NCBI RefSeq assembly: GCF_029760915.1
Contig: NZ_CP121685.1
Location: 470,001-534,000 of the forward strand
Length of the DNA stretch: 64,000 nucleotides
Origin: Olleya sp. YS
GTDB taxonomy: Bacteria; Bacteroidota; Bacteroidia; Flavobacteriales; Flavobacteriaceae
Direction: 5' to 3'
Positions 57,479 through 64,000 of this stretch are shown one piece after another. The notes under the pieces are model-generated. The model did no database searches. It was not told the origin of the DNA and saw only the letters and a list, made by a program, of their open reading frames with translations. Position numbers and translations under genes: made by a program. Position 1 is the first letter of the stretch. Each line of letters starts with the position of its first letter.

Positions 57479-60178
57479 TTGAAATTGTTTAATCCTAAAT
57501 ACTATATACAAGTTATTGTTATAACTATGTTTTGTTTTGTTACTAAAGCACAAAATGAAACTAACCATTGGTATTTTGGTAATTATTCTGGAATCGATTT
57601 TAACAATGGGCAATTCACCACATTAAGTGATGGAAGCATGTCTACTCCTGCTGGTTGCGCAAGTATATCAGATAGTAATGGTGATTTATTATTCTACACC
57701 AATGGTCAAACCGTATGGAATAAAAACCACGAGGTTATGACTAATGGTAATGATTTAAATGCAGAGATTGAAAACAACCAATCTTGCATTATCATTCCTG
57801 ATCCTAGTGATATAAATAATTACTATATCCTGACCACAAGAATTAACCCAGATTATGGAGGTGTTTTTTATTCTAAAGTAGTCTTTAATGCTCAAAACCC
57901 TTTAGGGTTTATTTTTACCAAAAATAATAGAATCACAACTACTTCTACCGAAAGGATAACTGCAGTATATTCGCCAGAAACCAATTCTTACAAAGCAGTT
58001 GGATTGGGTAAAGTAGGTGGTTCTTCAGAACCAACATTTAATGCTCTATTTGTTATAAACGTTGGCACTTTAGGCACTGCGCCTTTAAATAATATAACTT
58101 TAGAGAATACTATAACGCTTCAAGAAACTTACTATACTACTCTTGGTCCAATTAAATTTTCTCCAAATGGACAATTAATAGCTATTGGTGATAGTAGCAG
58201 CAGCTCTAGTGTATATATTTATGATTTTAATCCACTTACAAATAGCGCATCTTATCAACAAAGCTTTAATGCTGGTTATATTTTCAATCCTATTCCAGTT
58301 GAAGGACTAGAGTTTTCTGCAGATTCTGAATACCTTTATATCACTGGTAATTTATTTGGTACAGCTTATCTTCATCAATATATTGTCAATTCTTCAGCAT
58401 CATTTAACGAGAAAATATTATTAGCCACTTCACAATCAATTAATTTTGGAGCTTTACAATTGGCAAGTGACTCAAAAATTTATATGGCTAATTATGCTAC
58501 AGATTCGCCTTATCATTTAAATACTTTAGGTGTCATACATAGTCCAGAAGATCCTGATGATATTAACTTTGAACCTTCAAGTATTACGCTAGTAAACTCT
58601 GCTAGCACCAAAGGATTACCCAATTTTGTAACCTCTTATTTTAGAAATAGAATTATTGCAAAAGACGATTGTTTTTATGAAACCATAGATTTCTCATTAG
58701 ATGCTTATGGACCAATAACAAGCGCTAACTGGGAATTTGGTGATGGCAATACTGCTACTGGATTAAACCCATCACATCAATACACACAATCGGGAACGTA
58801 TATAGTAAGAGCTGTAATTACTGTTGGGACGAATCAAATAGAACTTTTCAAAAAAATTAAAGCTCATCCAGTTGCGACCATGACAGATGGTTACACATTA
58901 TCTCAATGCGATATTGATAACGATGGAATATCAAATTTTAACTTAACAGAAGCTTATAACGGTTTAGAAAATGGTGTTAGGGATAATTATCAATATCAAT
59001 TTTATGAAACGCAATTAGATGCAGATAATGACACTAACCCAATTACTAATCCAGAATTTTACACTAACACCTCTAATCCGCAAGAACTATTTTTAAATAT
59101 CACTAATGAATTTGGTTGTGTAAATATAGATTCATTTTATATTGAAGTGCAAAGTCAAGACTTAGTGGTTTTAGACCCTTATATTGTTTGTGAGGATTCT
59201 AATGATATTTATGGTGACTATATTGGACGATTTAATTTAGCAGATAAAATAGAAGAATTAAGCACGTATTTTAATCTTGCTGATGACGAATATATAAGAT
59301 TTCATAGCACTTTAGAAGATGCATTATCAAACACAAACCCGTTGTATTTTGAATATGACACAATAAGTACAACCCTTTGGATAATTGTTAGAAAAACTAA
59401 TGGTGACTGTGGTATAATTGCGTCTATGGAATTACAAGTAAATCAACCCATAGAATTTGATATTGAAGACAGCTATCAACTATGCATGCTACAACCTAAC
59501 CCTGTTTTAGATGGAGGAGTATCCAATGATTCATGGAAATGGCAAGACACTACATCTGGTGCAATACTATCTACACAACGATTTTATGAATTATCAAATC
59601 CAGGAACCTATCAACTTACTGTTACAAAATTAGAAAATGGATTACTGTGTACAAAGTCAAAAGTATTTAACGTATTAGCACCTGTTTTACCAACTTTTGA
59701 AGTAATTGAAATTGATGGCACCAACCTATATATTTCAATCAATGGAAATAGTCAGTATGAGTTTTCATTAAATAATCAAAATTTCTTTGGACAAAATACA
59801 GCATACACATTTTACGATGTAGAACCAGGAATTATTGAGATTTTTGTGAGAGATGTTAATGACTGTGAGCAATCTATACAAACGGAAGTGTCTTTTATAT
59901 ATTACCCAAAATTTTTCACTCCAAACGATGATAATAAGAATGATAAATGGTCTGTTTTTGGTGTCAACGACAACCTATATAAGAAAGCAGAGGTTACAAT
60001 TTTTGATAGGTTTGGTAAAAAACTATATGGTTTTACATTAAAAACTATCCATCGAGGTTGGGATGGTATGTATAATAACGTTCCATTACCAAATTCTGAC
60101 TATTGGTTTAAAGTTACACTAGTAGATCAAAACGATCAAGTCATTGAAAGTTCAGGACATTTTACTTTAAAACGTTAG
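57479..60178 (+). CDS. T9SS type B (gliding-motility C-terminal domain) protein
   Basis: An 899-residue exported protein. The frame opens with TTG at 57479 (MKLFNPKYYIQ with a signal peptide ending near residue 24). The nearest ATG, 13 bases upstream, is out of frame, in an imperfect repeat (TGAAATTG twice). A propeller-like N-terminal half (residues 30-390) is followed by a PKD domain (about 418-460, WEFGDGNTATGLNPSHQYTQSG), cysteine-containing beta domains, and a type B sorting domain in the last 85 residues (FFTPNDDNKNDKWSVFG). Probably a surface or secreted adhesin; ligand unknown. Confidence 0.82.
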   Translation: MKLFNPKYYIQVIVITMFCFVTKAQNETNHWYFGNYSGIDFNNGQFTTLSDGSMSTPAGCASISDSNGDLLFYTNGQTVWNKNHEVMTNGNDLNAEIENNQSCIIIPDPSDINNYYILTTRINPDYGGVFYSKVVFNAQNPLGFIFTKNNRITTTSTERITAVYSPETNSYKAVGLGKVGGSSEPTFNALFVINVGTLGTAPLNNITLENTITLQETYYTTLGPIKFSPNGQLIAIGDSSSSSSVYIYDFNPLTNSASYQQSFNAGYIFNPIPVEGLEFSADSEYLYITGNLFGTAYLHQYIVNSSASFNEKILLATSQSINFGALQLASDSKIYMANYATDSPYHLNTLGVIHSPEDPDDINFEPSSITLVNSASTKGLPNFVTSYFRNRIIAKDDCFYETIDFSLDAYGPITSANWEFGDGNTATGLNPSHQYTQSGTYIVRAVITVGTNQIELFKKIKAHPVATMTDGYTLSQCDIDNDGISNFNLTEAYNGLENGVRDNYQYQFYETQLDADNDTNPITNPEFYTNTSNPQELFLNITNEFGCVNIDSFYIEVQSQDLVVLDPYIVCEDSNDIYGDYIGRFNLADKIEELSTYFNLADDEYIRFHSTLEDALSNTNPLYFEYDTISTTLWIIVRKTNGDCGIIASMELQVNQPIEFDIEDSYQLCMLQPNPVLDGGVSNDSWKWQDTTSGAILSTQRFYELSNPGTYQLTVTKLENGLLCTKSKVFNVLAPVLPTFEVIEIDGTNLYISINGNSQYEFSLNNQNFFGQNTAYTFYDVEPGIIEIFVRDVNDCEQSIQTEVSFIYYPKFFTPNDDNKNDKWSVFGVNDNLYKKAEVTIFDRFGKKLYGFTLKTIHRGWDGMYNNVPLPNSDYWFKVTLVDQNDQVIESSGHFTLKR

Positions 60179-60184
60179 TTTTTT

Positions 60185-61690
60185 TTATCTATTACGCCAA
60201 AAGAAAGGTGTAAGCAAAATCAATACAGTAAACAATTCTAAACGACCAATTAGCATTAAAAATGCAGACCACCATTTACCAATTGGTGGTAAAGACGCGT
60301 AATTATTAACTGGTCCAAAATCTCCTAAAGCAGGTCCTACATTACCTAAACTAGAAGCTGCAATACCAACTGAAGATTCAAAATCAATTTGCATCATCGA
60401 AAAACCCAATGAGCCAATTATAAAGGCAATCATGTACAAAATAAAAAACCCTAGAATATTAAATACAATGTCTCCAGATACTGCTCTTTTATTATAACGG
60501 ACTGGTAATATGGCATTGGGATGCAGCGTACGTTTAAATTCTAAAAATCCATTTTTAATTAACAGTAAATGACGTACTACTTTAACTCCTCCAGACGTAC
60601 TTCCAGCAGAACCACCCAAAAACATTAATCCAAAAAAGAACACTACTAAAAATGGAGTCCACAACGTATAATCTGCAGTGACAAAACCAGTTGTAGTTAT
60701 AATTGCTAGTACTTGAAATAATCCATGTCTAAAAGCACTTTCGCCTTCACCTAAAACTTGTGGATGTGCAATACTTGAAACTGATACATCAGCTCTAAAA
60801 TAGATTAATATAGCAGCAACTAAGGTGAAAATAGCGATAAACTTAAAGTATAATTTAAACTCTTCGTCTTTTATAATTTTTTGTACTTTTCCTTTAAAAG
60901 CAAAATAACTAAGTACAAAGTTGGTACCTGCTAAAAACATAAAAACAATAATAATATACTGTATCATTGGTCTATCATTCCAAAACGCAATACTGGCATT
61001 TTTAGTAGAAAATCCTCCAGTAGACAAAGTACTCATAGAATGATTAATCGCGTCAAAAAATGACATTCCTGCGATATTAAGTAAAATTGTTTCTGCAGCA
61101 GTATACCCAAAATAGATTAACCATAAGCGCTTAGCTGTATCTGTAATACGAGGATGTAATTTATCTGCATTTGGTCCTGGTGCTTCAGCAGCAAATAGCT
61201 GCATACCTCCAATACCTAAAAGCGGAAGAATAGCCACAGCCAATACAATTATTCCCATACCTCCAATCCAATGGGTTAAGCTTCGCCAAAATAAAACACC
61301 ATTAGGCAAGATTTCAATATCATTTAAAATAGAAGCTCCTGTGGTTGTAAAACCTGACATAGTTTCAAAAAAGGCGTCCGTAAAATTAGGTATGCTACCA
61401 GTTGCCAAATAAGGTATCGCGCCTGACAAAGACATGACTATCCATCCAAAAGCTACAACAATGTAACCTTCGCGTTTGTTCATCTCTTTGTTGTGGTTAC
61501 GATGATGCAACATTCCAAACAATCCAAAAATTAGCACACCCAAACCAGACAAAAGTAATTGTAAGGTCACACCGTCTTGATACAACAAGCTTACTAAAGC
61601 TGATAGCAAAATAAAACCACCATTAAAGACTAGTAGTAGTCCAAAAAAGTATAATATAATTTTGTAATTAAGACGCAGTCTTTTTCCCAT
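60185..61690 (-). CDS. trkH: Trk-type potassium uptake protein, membrane subunit
   Basis: A 501-residue integral membrane protein of the TrkH/KtrB superfamily. The four pore loops with filter glycines are visible (SGFTTTGASI, MSTLSTGGFSTKN, ITTTGFVTADY, ASSLGNVGPALGD). It forms the potassium channel gated by TrkA, whose gene overlaps its start by one base. It ends 6 bases from the convergent T9SS gene without a visible terminator. Confidence 0.94.
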   Translation of the reverse strand: MGKRLRLNYKIILYFFGLLLVFNGGFILLSALVSLLYQDGVTLQLLLSGLGVLIFGLFGMLHHRNHNKEMNKREGYIVVAFGWIVMSLSGAIPYLATGSIPNFTDAFFETMSGFTTTGASILNDIEILPNGVLFWRSLTHWIGGMGIIVLAVAILPLLGIGGMQLFAAEAPGPNADKLHPRITDTAKRLWLIYFGYTAAETILLNIAGMSFFDAINHSMSTLSTGGFSTKNASIAFWNDRPMIQYIIIVFMFLAGTNFVLSYFAFKGKVQKIIKDEEFKLYFKFIAIFTLVAAILIYFRADVSVSSIAHPQVLGEGESAFRHGLFQVLAIITTTGFVTADYTLWTPFLVVFFFGLMFLGGSAGSTSGGVKVVRHLLLIKNGFLEFKRTLHPNAILPVRYNKRAVSGDIVFNILGFFILYMIAFIIGSLGFSMMQIDFESSVGIAASSLGNVGPALGDFGPVNNYASLPPIGKWWSAFLMLIGRLELFTVLILLTPFFWRNR

Positions 61691-63039
61691 TATAAAAATA
61701 GTTTTTCAACCTCTTTAATAGATCGAGGTAAACAGCATACTACTATATAATCTCCTTCTTCTACTCTAAAATCTCCAAGTGCAATTAAACCTTCTTCATT
61801 TCTTATAACGCCTCCAACAATTGCAGAACGTGGAAACTCAACTTCTTTAATTAGTCGGTTACAAATTTTAGACGTTGCTTTTACTTTAAACTCTAACAAC
61901 TCTGCATTCATGTTGTTTAGTTTAGTCATAGCCACTACTTCTCCTTTACGGATGTATCTAAAAATATTGTTTGCTGCTAATAACTTTTTATTAATTAGTG
62001 TATCAATACCTATAGATTGTGACAACTCAAAATAGTCCATATTTTCTACCAGAGCTATCGTTTTTTTTACACCTTTGGATTTTGCCATTAGGCAAGACAT
62101 AATATTAGTTTCAGAATTACCTGTAACCGAAATAAATGCATCCATTTCGCTAATACTTTCTTCTTCCAAAAGCTCTACATTACGACCATCGCCATTAATA
62201 ACTAACACATTTGGCAAATCGTCTGCGAGATCAAAAGCTATATCTTTATTACTTTCTACAAGTTTAACATTAAAGCTACCTGCAGATAAGTCTCTTGCTG
62301 TTTTAAACCCAATTTTACTACCACCTAAAATCATGACATCTTTGATTGGTGTATTGGATTTTCCTGTCATTTTACACAATTCATCGTCACCACCTTCGCT
62401 AGTTACAAAAACCACATGATCGCCTTCTCTAAACTCGGTATCACCTCTTGGAATGATTGTGTATTGCGTCCCAAATCGCTGAATAGCAATAGGTACAAAA
62501 TGAATTTCTGAAAACAATTGAGCAGCTTCTTTAACCGTTTTACCAACAAAACTTGCAGTTCTTGACAAACTTAGACTCACCATAGTTAAAGCACCACCTT
62601 CAAACTCGTAACTATCTTTAAAGGCAGATTGATTAAGTAGTAATTCTATCTCTGATGCTGCTAAACTTTCAGGAGAAATTAACTCGTCTATACCAAATCT
62701 AGTAAAACCAACTTCATCCTTATGTGTAATAAATTCTGTATTAGATATTCTAGCAATAGTTCGTTTTGCACCCAACTGTTTAGCCAAAACACATACGGTA
62801 ATATTAGTCGTCTCAGATGCAGTGACACCAATTAGTAAATCTGCCGAATCTATTCTAGCATCTTTTAAGACACTAATAGACGTAGCATCACCTTTTATGA
62901 CCTTAATATCTAAATGGTTTTCTGCGTAGGTAAGACTGTCTCTATCAGTATCAATAAGTGTAATTTCTTGAGACTCGTAAGACAATAATTTTGCTAAATG
63001 AAATCCAACTTCACCAGCTCCAGCAATAATTATTTTCAT
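61690..63039 (-). CDS. trkA: Trk potassium transporter, NAD-binding regulatory subunit
   Basis: A cytoplasmic protein of two RCK halves, each with a dinucleotide fold (MKIIIAGAGEVGFHLAKLL and DVMILGGSKIGFKTARDLS) and a C-terminal TrkA_C domain. ATG at 63039 is chosen (449 residues) because the fold begins there and the -7 box at 63064-63071 covers the 63066 alternative. It regulates TrkH by NAD(H) or ATP. One-base overlap with trkH. Confidence 0.94.
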   Translation of the reverse strand: MKIIIAGAGEVGFHLAKLLSYESQEITLIDTDRDSLTYAENHLDIKVIKGDATSISVLKDARIDSADLLIGVTASETTNITVCVLAKQLGAKRTIARISNTEFITHKDEVGFTRFGIDELISPESLAASEIELLLNQSAFKDSYEFEGGALTMVSLSLSRTASFVGKTVKEAAQLFSEIHFVPIAIQRFGTQYTIIPRGDTEFREGDHVVFVTSEGGDDELCKMTGKSNTPIKDVMILGGSKIGFKTARDLSAGSFNVKLVESNKDIAFDLADDLPNVLVINGDGRNVELLEEESISEMDAFISVTGNSETNIMSCLMAKSKGVKKTIALVENMDYFELSQSIGIDTLINKKLLAANNIFRYIRKGEVVAMTKLNNMNAELLEFKVKATSKICNRLIKEVEFPRSAIVGGVIRNEEGLIALGDFRVEEGDYIVVCCLPRSIKEVEKLFL

Positions 63040-63063
63040 ATATCTTTTTAAGTAAAGGGAGTA

Positions 63064-63096
63064 CAAAGATAATTAATTTAAAGATTTAAGTCTCAA
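63064..63096 (-). promoter_or_regulatory. promoter of trkA-trkH
   Basis: Minus strand: TTGAG (TTG 63094-63096), 22 bases, TATCTTTG (63064-63071). It predicts a start near 63057 and excludes the longer trkA start. Confidence 0.6.
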
Positions 63097-63138
63097 TTAT
63101 TTATTCTTTTGAAGTTTTACAGACTATACTTAATGCAT

Positions 63139-63146
63139 TATCTTTG
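63139..63146 (+). promoter_or_regulatory. -7 box of the ubiE promoter
   Basis: TATCTTTG, full consensus, 15 bases before the TTG start at 63161. No TTG at the ideal distance upstream. It implies a very short leader. Confidence 0.5.
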
Positions 63147-63160
63147 CAAAAAAATTGATT

Positions 63161-63886
63161 TTGACAAAAGTAAATCCTTACAAGAATAGCGACTTGGGTA
63201 AAAAAGAGCAGGTAACCAAAATGTTTGATACCATTTCTAAAGAATATGATGGTTTAAACAGAGTTATCTCTTTTGGAATAGATATTAAATGGCGAAAAAA
63301 AGTTGTTGATTTAGTCAAAGCCACTCAACCTAAAAACATTTTAGATATAGCTACTGGAACTGGTGATTTAGCAATTAATTTAGCTGAAACAAGTGCTGAA
63401 AAAATAGTAGGCTTAGATATTAGTAGTGGTATGCTTGAGGTTGGAAAGCAAAAAATTAAAGCTAAAAATCTAGATAGCAAAATTGAAATGATTATTGGTG
63501 ATTCCGAGAATATGCCTTTTGATGACAATACGTTTGATGCTATTACTGTTGCGTTTGGCATCCGTAATTTTGAAACTTTAGAAAAAGGATTAAAAGATAT
63601 TTTACGTGTACTTAAACCTGGTGGTATTTTTGTAATACTAGAGACTTCCGTACCTACTAAATTCCCTTTTAAACAAGGGTATCAATTTCATTCTAAAGTT
63701 ATTTTACCAACAGTTGGTAAATTATTTTCTAAGGACAAAACTGCTTATAAATATTTAAGCGAAAGTGCTAACGTTTTTCCTTATGGAGAGGCACTAAACA
63801 ATATTTTACGTAATATTGGGTTTATAAATGTTACAGATATGCCTCAAACATTTGGTGTAGCTACAATTTACAAAGCATCAAAATAA
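63161..63886 (+). CDS. ubiE: demethylmenaquinone methyltransferase
   Basis: SAM-dependent methyltransferase of menaquinone synthesis. Motifs: [18 protein letters not shown] (motif I), [41 protein letters not shown], typical of UbiE/MenG. No ATG lies before the conserved start; TTG at 63161 ([15 protein letters not shown], 241 residues) or TTG at 63155 are candidates, and the first fits homologs better. The porT-like gene follows after 2 bases, an order common in this family. Confidence 0.92.
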   Translation: MTKVNPYKNSDLGKKEQVTKMFDTISKEYDGLNRVISFGIDIKWRKKVVDLVKATQPKNILDIATGTGDLAINLAETSAEKIVGLDISSGMLEVGKQKIKAKNLDSKIEMIIGDSENMPFDDNTFDAITVAFGIRNFETLEKGLKDILRVLKPGGIFVILETSVPTKFPFKQGYQFHSKVILPTVGKLFSKDKTAYKYLSESANVFPYGEALNNILRNIGFINVTDMPQTFGVATIYKASK

Positions 63887-63888
63887 TA

Positions 63889-64000
63889 ATGAATACAAAA
63901 CATATTTACCTAATACTATTTGCGTTATGTTTTACAACTGCTTCTCAAGCGCAACTATTTTCTAAAGAAAAAGTAAAAAACTTAGAATCCGTTGATAAAG
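63889..64000 (+). CDS. porT: PorT-like outer-membrane protein, 5' end
   Basis: The first 37 codons are in the window: a signal peptide (ILFALCFTTASQA) followed by QLFSKEKVKNLESVDK. Position after ubiE and this mature N-terminus fit PorT, a component of the type IX secretion and gliding machinery. The rest lies outside the window, so the call depends on context. Confidence 0.65.
   Translation, partial: MNTKHIYLILFALCFTTASQAQLFSKEKVKNLESVDK

Noticed and set aside
1-64000. CRISPR array, tRNA genes, insertion sequences or prophage
   Set aside because: I saw no regularly spaced repeats, tRNA-like cloverleaf sequences, transposases or phage genes on either strand.

Overview
The window is AT-rich chromosomal DNA from a member of the Flavobacteriaceae (Bacteroidota), probably a marine gliding bacterium; I do not assign a genus. 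The evidence is type IX secretion C-terminal sorting domains, GldA, a PorT-like start at the right edge, promoters of the Bacteroidota form (TTG, about 20 bases, TAnnTTTG), no Shine-Dalgarno pattern, and many outer-membrane barrels and lipoproteins.

Layout. 1-975: 5' part of a 16S rRNA gene read leftwards, with two tandem promoters. 976-6149: putative porin, RNase HII and a large lipoprotein. 6156-12880: a signalling island with two lipoproteins, a TPR-CHAT protease-like protein, an ECF sigma factor, a membrane TPR anti-sigma-like protein and a DUF4412 protein. Three identical bipartite promoter motifs in it suggest a local sigma regulon. 12939-14905: nucleoid-associated protein and a single-gene SMI1/KNR4 cassette between direct repeats. 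14973-20632: polyamine operon (arginine decarboxylase, agmatinase, deoxyhypusine-synthase-like protein, GNAT-nitrilase fusion) with a long structured leader. 21004-23435: a second ECF sigma operon whose anti-sigma gene is frameshifted. 23452-27250: polyprenyl synthase, arylsulfotransferase-like lipoprotein and a T9SS cargo protein. 27270-36839: rlmN, queA, aroA, a MazG-like protein, two DUF3857/transglutaminase paralogs, dtd and rsgA. 36858-41819: a T9SS protein and the Phe/Tyr operon (pheA, aminotransferase, tyrA, DAHP synthase-chorismate mutase), preceded by a leader peptide and attenuator. 41946-44883: gldA and three single-gene cassettes separated by related inverted-repeat sites. 44924-49480: GIN-domain lipoprotein, lipid A deacylase-like protein, and metX and metY under a SAM-I riboswitch. 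49671-57312: ppc, metK behind a structured leader, rsmG, a fatty acid desaturase, an aminotransferase and a small membrane protein. 57479-64000: T9SS type B protein, trkH and trkA, ubiE and the start of a porT-like gene.

Most genes are housekeeping. The most interesting material is regulatory: (1) a Tyr/Phe-rich leader peptide with terminator and antiterminator before pheA; (2) the motif TGTTAACCTTTT-N10-CTATTAA in front of the ECF sigma gene and two neighbouring genes; (3) the pairing of an exported TPR-CHAT protein with a membrane anti-sigma factor, which suggests protease-controlled sigma release; (4) a three-way-junction plus pseudoknot leader before speA; (5) a structured leader before metK; and (6) integron-like single-gene cassettes without a visible integrase. 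All functional statements are read from sequence; no search was run.
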